Positions 23,009-36,054 are shown, counted from the first letter of the stretch. The stretch: 64,000 bases of DNA from Progne subis subis (GCA_022316685.1 JAKJHU010000066.1:3761140-3825139); one strand, 5' to 3'. The notes: generated by a model not told the origin, from the sequence alone. Made by a program: numbers and translations.

Positions 23009-26000
23009 TGAGAAGGAAGCAAAAGGGATGAGATACCAGAGACCAGCGCACACAACTCTACCCTGAAAATGCACTGATAAAAGCGGCTTCCATTCATACC
23101 TCATGCTTTTTATTTGCCTCAATTACCACTTCTTTTTTAGATGCTGGTGTTACCATTCCAGTAGAGAGATGGAAGAGGAAGACTCCTCACTCCTCTTTTC
23201 CAGGTCCAATTTTGAGCTCACCATCTCCTATGCAAACTTTAGCTGCAAACTCTGGATAGCTACAGGTCATAAAAAACCCTTGAAAATTTACAAAACAAAC
23301 AACAGCCTGTGAACTTCCACATGGGAATCCCTCAGATATCAGTACAAATCAACATTATCAAAACACTATCCAGACCTAAAACATCAAGCTTGGTACAAGA
23401 CATCACATTACACACCTCTGTATCCAGTTTTGGACTGTTAAGTGTTTTCCTTACATGCAATTTATGGCTTCTGTTTCAAAAGCTACTATTTATGATAAAG
23501 GCAGTTTTTCTGGTTAATTTTTTTTAGTTGGCCTGTTTTTTGGGTTTGTTTTTGGTTTTTTTTTTTTTTTGGGTTTTTTTAATCCAGACTTTCATTTACT
23601 GCAATGAACAATACTCTGCTTCAGAGACAAAGTGCTGTTCTACCTGCCTCCACGTGCTGCCTCTTTTTTTGGCAACCAAAGGCAGGGAAAAACATCACCT
23701 TTGCAACATATAATTCAGATTCTTTCAATCACATTAGTGACATTGCAAAAGCTGCCACTAAAAAGAGATACTGCATGCATGACCATGCATATTCTATGAT
23801 TCTATGTATAAAAAAAATCAGGTTTCAAAATATGTTTTATCCAACTTTTAGGTGCAAACCAACCTTGTGAACTGCATCAATGGTAAAAGCCCATTTCCCC
23901 AAACAGGTGACTTTCAAGAGCAGCACTTTCCCTCTCCTACAGGTGGATACACAGCAGTGTAACTCAAGATCTAAGAGTCCTTCTCCTCAAACAGGGCCTG
24001 CTTGGGATTTTTCAGTAAATGGAACTGCTCCACTGTGATCCTGAGGAAGCCTGATCTGCTACTTCAGTACAGGTTTAACAGTTAACAATTTAGCGGCAAT
24101 AAAAATCTGCAACTTCCTTTCTTTTCATCTGAAGTGATAAGAAAACAATGATTTTTTTTTTTTCCCCAAAAGAAAAAAAAGGTCCCTCCTGAGAACATTC
24201 TGATAAGGTTACGGTTAAATAAATGATGTTCAGGAGATACGCAGCCAATTCACAAAAATACTTGGCAAAAAATCTATCCCTGAATATCTAATTCATATAA
24301 CGTTCTCCTTTATTTGTTTAATTCAAGTAAAATATTTTCCTCCACCCTTTCCTTTTGATAGGCTTTTCACACCCACATAACAACCAAGTGACTCTTCCCT
24401 GACCCGGCCTCCCACGCCTTTTGGTACAACTGCATCCCGCTCTCGAGTTCTTCTCCCAAGATCCATAGGAAGCACTTAAGGAAGGGAAAGGAAACCCAGT
24501 ACAATGCTGAACCTTCCTTTTTAATTTTTTTTTTTTTTTTCATTAAACCACTGGGTTTATTTGCTGTTCCGCAGGGATGTGTGGTGCACGGAGAGCCTCT
24601 TCTGCGGTTGTTTTGGAAAAAAAGGGAAAAAATATCCCTGAGTGCTCTGTGTAAGTGCCAAGACAAGTGGGTTTGGGAAGGGAAGGTATCCTGGTGTCAC
24701 CATCCTGGGAAATAACAGCAGCAGCAGATCCCTCCTTTTGTGGAGAACCTGCAGTTCTTACAGCTGTTGTTTGGAGAAGACACGTCAACAGAGCAAGACG
24801 AATTCAATAATCACTATTCTGCTTTTCCCATTTTCTAATAATCTCAGCATTCCAAGCAATGCTCTGGAAATCCAAGAGCTACAGTATCCCATATCAGCAT
24901 CCTCTCTAAATGGAAAATACAGCCTTGATGCTGGTAAAGCACCAAAGGAAAGTTAAATATCACTGCATTCATTTCATCGACAACTAAAAATAAACTACTT
25001 GCCCAAGAAGCTCCCCCCTCCAAAGAATTCCTCCCAAATACAGCGACAGAGGCGACAGCAGATTCAAGGAGCACAACTTCCAGACCCAGCTCTGTCAGCC
25101 AACGTGATTCCTTTCAGCCAATAGTATGTTAATGATTTCGGTCTTTTTTTGAGAAACCACTAATTGATATCTTTTTTTTTTTTTTTTTTTTTTTTTTGCT
25201 TTTTACAGATCCACTTAAAAATAACATCGTTTCTATTCTAGGCGTATTTTAGGGAAAGTATCATTAGACTTAATTCCAGGGATGAACATCTGATTTTCAT
25301 GTGAAATTCCAGAAGACCAGAGCCTTGCTCAGTCAGTGTAACAGGGAAATTACAGCTTAGCTATGACTCCGGGATGATGTGATCCCAAAGCCAGAGCTCT
25401 GGCCCATCCCCTTTGCTCAGCACCAATGTCAGTAGAGGTTTGTAGGTGAAAGGTGGAAATGAAAAGTAGTTCCAAACTCTTCCTGTCACCCTGATCAAGA
25501 AAGTTTCCCCCCCATTCATAGACTCCTAACCTGTGGCAGGGCAGCCAGTGCTTTCTGCAAAAGCTCCAGTGGGGGAAAAAAAAAATAAAAGCACCTCTTC
25601 AAAGAGCTGCTGAAGGGCTTTCTCTCCATCACATTTAGCAAGATACCATCTCAGCACTGAAAATAAGCACATAAACTTACCAATGCACTATCGGGAGAAG
25701 CATCAGAAATAAAGTTCAGGTGTTAGTCAGCCTTCAGCACCTCAGCTCCTCCCTGGCACCGAGCAAAACCCACAGCAGCAGGTACCAGAACTGCCTCTCC
25801 TCTGCTGCTCACACCCGAATGCTCACAGCCGGGCTCTGAATCTGCCACCAACAAAAGAAACCACAGGAAGACTGCTTCCCTAATGCTTCAGAACTGAGTC
25901 AGTGGGTCAACAATTCCTTCGGTTTAGGAGCCAGACCAATTCCCTTAAACACCCCTTCTTTTCCTTTTTTTTTTTTTTTTTTTTAATTTTTTTTTCTGAT

Positions 26001-26159
26001 GGAGGAGCCAACTGTCTCCTGCCAGTGGCAGCCCATCTGCTTCCAGAACAGAACCAAACCACTCCAAACCACCACCTCATTTTGGCACAGGCATCCGTCC
26101 TGACGCAACTCCATTTTGTCTCCCACGTCTGGGAAAAGCCATGAGAAAATACTTACAAT
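23009..26159. other. Unique noncoding sequence with homopolymer tracts
   Basis: No gene or interspersed repeat is recognised. There is a T/G low-complexity stretch at 23,515-23,580, a T-run with adjacent A-run near 24,150-24,180, a T-run near 24,527-24,540, T26 at 25,172-25,197, and T-rich 25,965-25,995. A CR1-like double octamer (ATTCTATGATTCTATG) stands alone at 23,790-23,805. Confidence 0.55.
25172..25197. repeat. Poly-T tract, 26 bp
   Basis: An uninterrupted run of T. No retrocopy body is recognisable beside it. Confidence 0.9.
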
Positions 26160-26440
26160 TGAAAAGGCAGCCGGGAAAACTGCTCCGTGTGCACCTTGCA
26201 CAGGCTGCGCCGGCTCGCAGCCCACACTCCCATCTCCCATGCCTGGGATGGAGTGGCACAAAGGAGAGCACTTCACGTGACCTCACAACTGTCCCCTGGT
26301 GTGCCTGGTTCCGTGCAGGCACAGAATAACCCGGGTGTGCATTTCAGGAGCAGTGCCTGAACAAAGCGAGAGCTCCGGAGCTGCTATCCCTCTTCTCCAT
26401 CCATGACTCAAAACGTCTGGTTGAAAATTGGTTTCGTAAT
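26160..26440. other. GC-richer, CpG-containing stretch
   Basis: CpGs occur around 26,170, 26,208-26,216, 26,275, 26,311, 26,331 and 26,367-26,375, more densely than in the flanks. Minus-strand frames of 97 and 81 codons overlap here but resemble nothing known. Unidentified. Confidence 0.3.
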
Positions 26441-28440
26441 AACCCTTTAGTTCCACCTACTCACATCACAGAGCGATTCTTGCAGCAAATGCACAGGAAA
26501 TCACCGATGAGTGCCAGTGGAGCTACTATTCCAAGAACCAGCTCTTTCGGTTATTCCTTCATCACTTGGAAACTGAGATGCTTTTACTTTCCCTATTGCA
26601 CAGGGTGTAATATTTTTTTTTTTTTTTAAGATGAGCCCTTAACTATGATCCTGTAAAATACTTTGTTGATAAATCACCAGCTGAAAACTTGCCCACTGTA
26701 TTTAAAAAAAAAAAAAAAAATAAAGGGAGAGAGAAAGAATTTCACAACACTCATTCCAGAAAATACAGTAACTCCTTTCTGGAAATAACTCACTGGACAA
26801 ATCAAGCGGGGAGAATTCATTTTTGGAGACAGCCTGCATCCTGCAGAGCACACAATGGCGGTGTCGTCAGCCACGTGCCTTTGTGACCACCAACAGCAGA
26901 CCCCTGACTCACCCAACCACGAGATGAGTCTCTATGAATGGTTTCCTCCTCTTCCACGCTCCCCTGGGGTGCTCCGTGCCACCGGCATATCCTGAGCCTA
27001 ATCCCGACTTTGATGGAAATTCCAAAACTCATCTGGGAAGGCTGTGGCCACCAGCTAACGACATGGCCATCTGCTCCCTCCTGCTTTGAGTCACCTGTCA
27101 GCAATACAAAAGGAAATTACTCAGCAGTGAGCACGTGGAAGCCTCTGCTACAGCCTCTAGCGTACCCCTTACGGGAACGCAACATTCTGGAGCACTTGGA
27201 ACACCCTGAAAGGAAAGTGTTACGTCCTGTAGCACTCCCATTCAAAAAAAAGTGAAATCTGGTTTAAAATAAAGATAAAAATGAATGCCAGGAGTGTGGG
27301 GAGAGCACGTTTCAGCTGGGTTCTCAGTGCCAGCATCACTGAGGCTGCCATGGAAGGGGGGACAAAAATAAAAGAAGACATTTCACAAACACGAGACCTT
27401 CACTGTGCGTGACAAGAAAAATAATTAAAACAACTGAGAGAACTAATCTGTGGCTGCTTAGGAAGTTAACTCTTTGAAGGAAGTGATTAAGAGAACAAAA
27501 GCAAAGTGTTATGTTTATCAAACAAGTGAACTTAACCCATGGAGAGGGCTTACTCCTGTGAGTAAAGGTGGAGTACTGCCACAGCCCTCCCTGCAGGCAT
27601 CAGTTCACACTGGGCTGGGATCTTAGCGAATACTAATGAATTATTATTTCAAAGAAGTATGTCTTGTTAGAAATACGAAACACAGCTTTCGCCAAAACAC
27701 CAAATACTAGCAGAAAGGCAGCCACAATGTCCTGTGCCTCTTTACAAAATCCTCTTGATCTAATGCCTATTCAGGACAAAATTCACAAGTATTTTCCTGA
27801 GAGGACCCCTGATTAACCAGTTACAACATTCACAAATTCAGACCCTGCAACAGACATTTTTTGTTTCATCACACATTACGCAGCGCACAAATTCAGCCCA
27901 CTGAAACAAGGCTCCCAACTTCTCCCCCCCCGCCCCTCAAAAAAACCAACCAACAAATATGAGACAGTTACTACAAATGCTGCTTTGAATCTTCAGGAAT
28001 TTCACAAAAATTAATTAATATTAAAGATCTAATTGTCTAACCTGCTTCTGCATGCAGAAAGAGACAGACCTGGTGCCTCTACAGGGGGGGAGGGAAGCAT
28101 TTCTTGTTCCTGTTTCGTACTTGACTTTTTTCCTGCGCAGGAGATGATCTAATTATCCAACGTGTCAGTATATTGCTTCACCCTTCCTCGTGTGTCTCCT
28201 TACATTAACATATTTTAACAATTCAGCTCATTAGGAAGGAGGCGAGGAACGAAATGGCAAATTATCCTTAAAAATCAATCACAAAGGCAGAAGTCTCCCC
28301 ATGTTTTGTCCTGTACCTCTCCAAAACTCTACCGAAGCACACAACCAACAATGCTGAAATGCAAATGGGTCACAAATCTCCCCAAACCTTACATCCTCAC
28401 GCTGCTCAGATGAAGTGTACCTGTTGAAGACAGGAGCCTG
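26441..28440. other. Unique noncoding sequence
   Basis: No gene is seen. There are T-runs near 26,610-26,629, an A-run at 26,704-26,720, a C-run near 27,924 and a G-run near 28,085. Confidence 0.55.
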
Positions 28441-28720
28441 AGCTGTGCAAGGGAGTAATTTCAGGTCCCGCCCAATTAGAAGGGAAAGAAATTCCCAAAT
28501 GCCAGCCCCTTATTGTTCCCAACCGGGCTGATGCTCAGCTGCAGGCACTGTGGCTTCGAGGGGGCTGGTGGATCTCATGTATAATAATTGAGGATGGGTG
28601 ATGAAAGCGAGCCATCATACCACATAAGGCTGCTACCCATCGCCTTGAAATGGATCTGAAAAACCCTGAAATCCAAATATAACATGGACAGCACCTGCAT
28701 TTGCATATGTAGGATGCCAG
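28441..28720. promoter_or_regulatory. Candidate conserved noncoding element with POU octamer
   Basis: This unique stretch has a perfect POU octamer ATTTGCAT at 28,699-28,706 that runs on into ATG. It also contains a C-box-like GTGATGA (28,599-28,605) and a D-box-like CTGA (28,656-28,659) spaced as in a C/D snoRNA, but without a convincing terminal stem. I lean towards a regulatory element, with low confidence. Confidence 0.2.
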
Positions 28721-31700
28721 CCGAAGTTTCCGAGCCTTTTTAGCAAACTGCTTTTTTTTACAGCAAAGAGACATTCAACACCCAGCCCTGCCTGCAGACA
28801 TGGATTTGAGAGATGATCCTGTGTTTTAAACCTTCCTCAAAATTCCTGCAACAGGTTTAGCCTGAGCAGAGTCCCGATGGCACACAGTAAAACCACGGGA
28901 TATCAGGAAACGTTTCTCCAGCAAGTTTTGTGTATAAGAGCAGTGCCTATATATAAACGTGTTTACGGCTATTCCCAAAGAAGAGCCTGTTCTGAAGCAG
29001 CTCCTTTATTGTGATCGAACACGCTGGATTCATTCCCAGCTTTAAGCCTTATATAAGGCCTTCAAGGAAACAGAAACTTATTTTGTATGAAATCATGCCA
29101 GTATAGTAGTAGGTGCAACGGAATTATTCTGTTACACATTAAAGTTTTACTAATAAAAGACCTGCACTTGCCGTCATAAAGTCAAATGCTGCTTGCCACT
29201 AGTACAAACAAATATTTCCTGCCAGGTACGTCCATTCTGACTAATAAATAACACAGCTTTCTGAACCATGGGCTGCAGCATAAATATGTTAGATTACCCC
29301 TGTGGCCCCACAGGTTCCCACATCCCCAGGCTTCTGGCACTGTTCCAGTACAATCTACACTTCCCAAGACCACCAAAGAGTCAAATCACTCCAAATTCAA
29401 ATTGTCATCAGGACCAAAAGGCTGGGTATGTGACCAGTCTTAAAACTCGAGCTCTTGTACTCATAGTAAAACCACTACATTGGTAATTAAGCACCAGATG
29501 CTTTAAAAGGAAAGACACCACCAAAACCCAACAAACCAACAAAAAAACCCCACTTGACAGAAATGACAGGTTGTGATTAACATCTTATGGTGGTCTCCAC
29601 ACTGTGTTGCTGCAGAGAATCTGCTTGGGCTGAACGCATCTATGCCTGACGTGGGCTGGGAGGACAGCACAGCTCCCCGAGTGGTACAGGAAGCACAGAC
29701 ACAGGCAGGGAGACAGAAACACCCACTCCAGTGCCATTTACGGTGTCTACATCCAAATAAATCCATCAGTCTCCACTGGATTAGCACATGCACTTTGCAC
29801 AGCACTTCATTGATAGCACCAAGGCTTTTTCCCTGCGGCCACGTCCCATTTTGTGTTAGCACGCAGAGGCAGCTCAAGGACTAAACCAGATCAGAACTAA
29901 ACCTCCTCTTGCTTAAGATTAAATTATTACAGGACTGACCTTGCTGATACCTTGGCCCAACTTTCCAGAGGGGTTCACAACCCAGCTCTGAGGTTCAGCA
30001 CAACACTAACATTTTCTTTGGGAAAGAGATGTTGCTCACCCTTCTGCATCCTCCCATTGCCAAGTCTCTTCCCTGGAAAGTGGGAGATTTTTATTCTGTT
30101 TTCTCCTCCTATGCCCACAGCCTGGCACCATGCTGTAATTCTGACACTATGCATTTATGAGCAGAGTAGTGACCTCTCAACCCTCCTTCTGAAACACGCC
30201 ACTGCTCCCAAATCACAAAAAAGATTCAAAATGGGACAATATGCAAGCTTGACCCTTACCCTACAAAGGAAAGGACTTCTCAGGGCATTTGGAAGTATAG
30301 GTTTTAATTTCTTTTCTTAATTATCTTTCTGTGCTTTATTCAAGCTGTTTAAGCAGACCCCTAGTCAGAACGCCATTTAATATTGCCTTTTCCTTCCCAC
30401 TTCACTTGCTAACAATTAGGAGATGCTTAACTCTTCTATTCATTCTACAGGTGTCTGCTGTATTATTTTACATCTGCAGTTCCAGGGCTGGCAGTTTTTT
30501 TAGATTTCATTTCATGGGCCTGCACACAAGCCATGTTCACAAATACATTCCAGAGCGGTAGAAGCTCAGAGGAATGGCTGAATTCTGACCCTGGCATGGA
30601 AAGGATGACACGAGGGGCAGGCGAGGCAGGATGGAATTGCTCTCCTACTTACTCTGGTAGCTAAAACAGATGGATCACATAATCCTATGCAAACAGCGAG
30701 CAAGTTCCTTGGTAATGAGAGAAAAGGACACGATGACCTCTAGGTAAAAATCCTGGGAACAGCAAGCATGCAAACATCAACCTGAGCACCTTTAATTCTG
30801 TGCCAGAGCCCAAACTGAAGATAACAGCCAAAGACAAACACCCAAGACAGATTTAATTCAAGCTGTAATTCATTGCATGAACATGCCAAAGTTGTGCTAC
30901 AAACCTCATGCCTTTTAACACTCCTCACTGTAAGCCTACTCTTATCTTGGTGATGAATGTAGGATTTTAGAAAGTTTTTTTTTGTTTGTTTGGTTTTTTC
31001 CAAGCCTGTTGCAATTTTGGTGCTCTGTTCTTTAGCAGGGAGGAAGCTGGAAGTACTTCAGGTTATGAGCTGGGGTGGAATATGTCCTAGTACTGATCCA
31101 CTAACACAGGGCAACTCATGACAGGGCGCTGATAATTAATTGTTGCATGGATACAGACAAGCACATTACTGTTACCTCCCTCTCCCCTCCTCCCCAGTAA
31201 AGGGTATTTTAAGATTTTGTTTGCAAAGTTGATTCAGCTCCTCCAATGGGAAGCAACAGCAGCATGAACTGCGTTTTCTTGGTATGAAGGTACAGCTCTC
31301 TTAGCATATGCTTTAAATAACAGACTAAAAAAACTCCCTGTTCCTTCTTCTGATTAAGAAATCATTGAACAGCTCAGTTACCCAGCACTCAGAAACTCCA
31401 ACAGGGTAGCAGGGGCCATAAACACTCATTTTCTGCCCCAAACACAGGAACACTTCAGAAATAATGAGCATTTGGAGGAGGGTGGATTTTTGGGGGGATT
31501 TCCTTTATTTTGAGTGCTCCAAACTCACACCACTAGATGGCACGTTTGAAACTCTTGGCATCTCTGTGAAATCACAAGTCTGCTCGGCATCACACCACGC
31601 TTATCCTCTCCTGGGATGGAAAAGTACAGGTAAAATGATACCTCAGGAGCCAAAGAACCGGGACAGGCAGACAATGGCATGGAAAAATGTGCCTGCATGG

Positions 31701-32410
31701 GAAGGCAGCGTCTGCCAGCGAGCTCAGGGAGAGACTGCCACGGAGAGCTGAGCTCCAGCACTTCCAGCTCTCATCTTGGTGTGGCCTTGGGAAATCTCTT
31801 CATGTCTTGGGAGAGTATCTGAAGGCCAGAGGGAGCTGAGACAAGGGGAAAATGGCAAAGGAGGGTGAGAGTTGAGCCTCTGGATGCCACATTTCACCGT
31901 GAGCTGAGAAATGCTCTGCTCTTTGCACGTTCCCGAGAGCTCAACATACCAAAAATCATCCACAGCCTCTCCAACACATCACTGACACGAATTGAGATGG
32001 GAGGGAGACGTTCAAGGCACCACCAAACAACAGGGGAAAACGTAGCCAACCCACAGCATCCCATGTGAAATGTGACTTTTCCAGAACTGTCAAGCACTTC
32101 CCGCCCTACAGACCTCCACGACAGGTAAGACAAACACACAGCAGCCCATGACACTGAGTCACAGCCTCACTGAGCAAGTCACCTCTTGTGCAGGACACGT
32201 TTTGGAGCGTAACTAGATGTGCCCTGGTGCACTGGCCTTGGCAGGGATGCCAGAGCCTGGCAGTGCCACTTCCTTAAGGCTTCTGGCTTGCTCTTGCTGC
32301 CAGCTCCTTAATTTAACTTAACCCACTTAGAAAGTGCATTAGCACAAGCATGTACCAACATTCCAGCCGAGCAAGTAACATTCCCTCAAAGAAGAACAAG
32401 TCAGTTCAGC
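28721..32410. other. Unique noncoding sequence
   Basis: No exon, RNA gene or interspersed repeat is recognised over about 3.7 kb. The longest frames are about 124 codons (29,503-29,877 minus) and 122 codons (29,952-30,320 plus). They overlap others and show no family resemblance. Confidence 0.5.
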
Positions 32411-32446
32411 ACCGCTCTAACGATCGCGGGCGCTCGGAGCTGGTAC
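32411..32446. other. Dense CpG cluster
   Basis: The core CGATCGCGGGCGCTCGG at 32,421-32,437 holds five CpGs in 17 bases, plus another at 32,413, in a region almost free of CpG. Methylated CpG decays quickly in vertebrates, so such density suggests an unmethylated or constrained site, or recent arrival. Confidence 0.4.
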
Positions 32447-34737
32447 TTGTCATGGCATTGCACCCCACATTCCCTCCGTGGGCAACTTCAATAGATGGGG
32501 ATTAACAATTTACTATGAGCACTTCAACATCTGACTCACTCCTTGGAACAGGCACTCGTGTCAATGGGGAAAAAAAAGAAAGAAAAAAGAAACCCCCTCA
32601 ATTTGAGCTGGAGAAGGAGAGAGATGTTGATAGACCCCCAAGGGCAATGGCAGAGAGTGCTTCGTGTCTGTGTGGAAGAAAAAAATACCATTTTCCTTCT
32701 TCCAAACAATAACAGCTCAGCCCCAGAACTGCAGAGGGAAAAAAAAGTTTTCCTTATGTAGGATTTAGTGCTGCAGTGCCGAAAGTGCTCTCACCATCAT
32801 CACCCTCACTGAAGGACCAAGATACACTCCTGAGGCAGCACAAGAAAGCCTTGCCATAGCACCATCCATCCTACACTCTTCAGGGATTCTGCTCTTCCCT
32901 GATCCACCAGTTTGGCACTATTTTGTGTATTTACATGATCCTGTTTACACAGTATGGACCTGCTGGGCAAATACTCCTCAAAACACGCCAGAGTACATTT
33001 CTGTATCGCTATCTGCAGGCTCTGCCAGTAAGTCTCTAGACATCAACACGTGGCTGTAGCATCCTGCTGAAATATTCCAGCAAGGCCTCTAATTTCAATG
33101 GACAAACAACTCAAGAGAATTCAATTTCAAACGTAATGATGCAATAATCTCATTGAATCTTTCCAGTCCCCTTTGGATGCAGCTCCCTCTAATCATCCCT
33201 CTCTCTAGGGGTGGACAATGCTGAACCTCTTGCAAGTAGGAATATACCATGGCATCTTGACTGCTTTTAAAATGAAAACCTCAAGTACTCCAACAGAGAA
33301 TTCTTCAGTGTAACTACAAACCCACTGCAAAATTTTGTGGGGTGAAAAAATGGTGATCATTTATAAATGAAGATTCTTGGATTTCTGGTTCAGATTTTCC
33401 TCCTAATGAACCACTCAATACGCTGCATCCCAACTGAAAGCATGGAAAATACTTCATGAGTGGGATTATTCTCACTTCTATTTATATACCTGCAGCACAG
33501 ATGTTGATATCTGGGTTAGTCACAGGGAACTCCTTTAAAGTCAGTGCAAAGAAACTGTCACTTGCATGACATGATTCATCTGACTTATTCCAGGCAGTTA
33601 TTTGGGATGTTTTCCCTCTCAGAAGGGAAGCCAGGAATGTCACAGCCCTGTCAGATGAGTTACAGTGACACCAAATTCTCAAATGCTGCTTTAAGCTACT
33701 GTTAAAAAAAAAAAAAAAAAAAAAAAAAAGGAAATTTAGATAATTTGTGGCATAAACTTTTATATACTTATTTAAATGGAAAACCGTGAGTAAGAATGTT
33801 GCCCCTTAAGGGTTTTTGTTCCAAGAATTTTCATCTTCAAATCTGCAAACTAAATTTTGCAGCACTGGCCCAGAACACAGAGACGGACAAAGAACTTTGG
33901 GCAATGCGAAAGTAAATGATCCATTTCCCTCTTGAAAGAATTTGAAAGCAAACACAGTAACCTAAAGAGCAGACAGTGGATTTCATCACGCAATGCCCTC
34001 TTACGTTAATAAAAGGATTTTTATGAGGAAGGAGGAATAATCTTGTGGTTAAGAGCAAGATGTTCAAAGTGCACTGCTAGCTCTCGAATGTATTTTCACG
34101 ACTGTGTCTCCACCTCAGTGTCACGCACATTATGCTTATTGCCTCAGATTTACATTTTTGAAGAGGACACAGTCAGGGAAGGAAATATTGGGAGGAAGAT
34201 GAGGCTGTTATTCTCTAGCACAGCATCAAGAGCTGAGCCCCCCCCTCGCATGGAAAAGCTGACTGCAAAGAGGATGGATCTCACAGACAGTCACAAGGAC
34301 GTGGCTATTAATGAGTAGAGCTGAAACTCATGACATTGCTCCGGCCTCTGCAGCACGGCTGCATTTGATGTATCTTATCTGGAAACTCCCTGGCCACTCA
34401 GCCTTGTTCTCAGGGTAAAGGAGAATGAGCACCAGCGTTTCCTTAACCTCGGTGACCTTGCTGCTCTCCTCCTCAGCAGAAAACCACATGTATATAAACA
34501 GTTTTCTGAAGAAACCGGAGAGATCACAGGGGTCACCTTCAGTGGAAGGGAAGCCAGCCCTCAGCAGTGGAGTGTGTGTCCAGGGCAGCAGCACCAGCCT
34601 GGCCATGCTTCTGCAGCCTGTCCGAGCTCCTCGTGCCAGGACTGGCTTCTCAGGCACCCCACTCGCTGGGAATGCAGCAGTTTTGTCATTTCTGAGCTCT
34701 CCCCTGCTGCTGCAGAAGCAGAAATGTGAAAGTAATT
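32447..34737. other. Unique noncoding sequence with an A-tract
   Basis: No gene is recognised. A26 lies at 33,704-33,729. Minus-strand (34,328-34,789, 153 codons) and plus-strand (34,425-34,739, 104 codons) frames overlap one another, and I regard both as chance. Confidence 0.5.
33704..33729. repeat. Poly-A tract, 26 bp
   Basis: An uninterrupted A-run with no AATAAA or recognisable retrocopy body upstream. Confidence 0.9.
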
Positions 34738-35036
34738 GAGAAAATTGCAGAATGGTTTGGATTGGAAGGGACCTTAAAGTTCGCCTCATTCCAACCCCCT
34801 GCCATGGGCAGAGATAACTGCCACTATTTCAGGTTGCTCCAAGTCCTGTCCAACCTTACTTGGAACACTTCCAGGGATGGGGCAGCCACAGCTTCTCTGG
34901 GCAACCTGTGCCAGGGTCTCACCAGTCTCACAGTGAAGAATTTCTTCGTAATAGCTAATCTAACCCTGCCCTCTGTCAGTTTAATGCCATTCCCCCTTTC
35001 AATACATGCCCTCGTCAAAAGTCCCTCTCCAGCTTT
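34738..35036 (-). mobile_element. CR1 LINE 3' fragment, antisense
   Basis: Read on the plus strand it begins with the inverted tail 'CAGAATGGTTTGGATTGGAA' and continues through 'CCCCCTGCCATGGGCAG', 'CAGCCACAGCTTCTCTGGGC', 'TGCCAGGGTCTCACCAGTC', 'GAAGAATTTCTTCG' and 'CATGCCCTCGTCAAAAGTCC', ending in 'CTCTCCAGCTTTTCAG'. About 300 bp is preserved. A 164-codon plus-strand frame (34,726-35,220) is antisense reading of this element, not a gene. Confidence 0.94.
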
Positions 35037-35990
35037 TCAGTTCTCTTTTTATTTATCTCCCATCTACAAAAACAGACCCACTCCACCCTCACCAATGCTT
35101 GTAATTGAATTACTGTATTATGGCAGATTAGCAGCTTTTTCTGAAAAAACCTGCCTGGCTGCCAGGGAAAGTCAACATCCTCAGTCAAAGAGCATCCAAC
35201 AATTAATAAACTTCATTTAGCTTCCACCAAATGATGTCACCAAGAGCGAAGTACAACAACAGAAGTGACAGCCAGGCGGGACACGAGCTTTCCCAAGTAT
35301 TGTTCGGGCTACAACCGAACAAACCCCTCATTGTTGATGTACCCGTGGAAGCGGATGGCACACACACAGCTACCTACGTGTCTCCCAACACATCCTGGGA
35401 GATGCTCAGGCAAATTTATCACTGGGAGAGAACATCACCTCCAACAGACTGCAAGCTGAATCATGTAAATCTGGGTAAAGAGAATCCCATTAAAGAAGCA
35501 AAATTAACACTAAGTGTATCAGATGAAAGACTTCACTTCTAAAGCCAGCGCCTGAGCGCAATTCAAGCTACTTCGAACATACTCAGGTCATTCAGACAAT
35601 TATTTTAAAATGGCAGAGAAAGACACCCTGATGATCCATGTATGGCAACAGGAGCCAGAAGCTCTGAATCATTCATAACAACACTTCGCAGCTCTATCAT
35701 CTGCAGATCTCAAAGCCGCTCCACAAAATGGATATGAATCGCTGGCACCCAGCTGTGGCTCCTCGGCAGCGGGTTGGCATCACAGGGCTGCACTGGGAGG
35801 CCTGGAGAGCACCAGGGTGCTTTCCAAACAGCAGGCAGTAATTACAGCTTCTGTCCCTGTTTATCCACCTACCTACCTGCAATTCTCATCTGGCATTCCC
35901 GTGCCTGATAGCCATAGCTGTACCAAATCTCCCTCCACAGGAACTCCTTCATTTAATTCTGTGAATTCTCTGGCAAATCTCACTTTTCAG

Positions 35991-35994
<4 letters not shown>
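35037..35994. other. Unique sequence with an unexplained open frame
   Basis: A 103-codon plus-strand frame, 35,231-35,542, has unbiased amino-acid composition but no recognised domain and no Kozak or splice support. A MIR-like remnant may lie at about 35,690-35,745. Otherwise nothing is seen. Confidence 0.35.
35690..35745 (+). mobile_element. Possible MIR-type SINE remnant
   Basis: 'CTGCAGATCTCAAAGCCGCT' followed by 'CCACAAA' resembles the part of amniote MIR-like SINEs containing 'ATCTCAAAGCGCTTTACAAA'. It is short and diverged, so could be coincidence. Confidence 0.35.
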
Positions 35995-36050
<56 letters not shown>

Positions 36051-36054
36051 AAAA
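35995..36054. repeat. Poly-A tract, about 60 bp with a single G
   Basis: The A-run is interrupted only by a G at 36,038. It is the longest homopolymer in the window. Upstream sequence shows no AATAAA at a retrocopy-like distance and no gene body. Length may be unreliable. Confidence 0.95.

Noticed and set aside
22537..23097. 186-codon minus-strand open frame
   Set aside because: It runs antisense through the CR1 fragment at 22,853-23,008, and its composition mirrors that repeat.
28591..28670. C/D box snoRNA
   Set aside because: C- and D-box-like motifs are present, but no convincing terminal stem or internal C'/D' pair is seen.
34328..34789. 153-codon minus-strand open frame
   Set aside because: It overlaps a plus-strand frame, extends into CR1, and has no recognised domain or splice context.
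34726..35220. 164-codon plus-strand open frame
   Set aside because: Most of it is antisense reading of the CR1 copy at 34,738-35,036.
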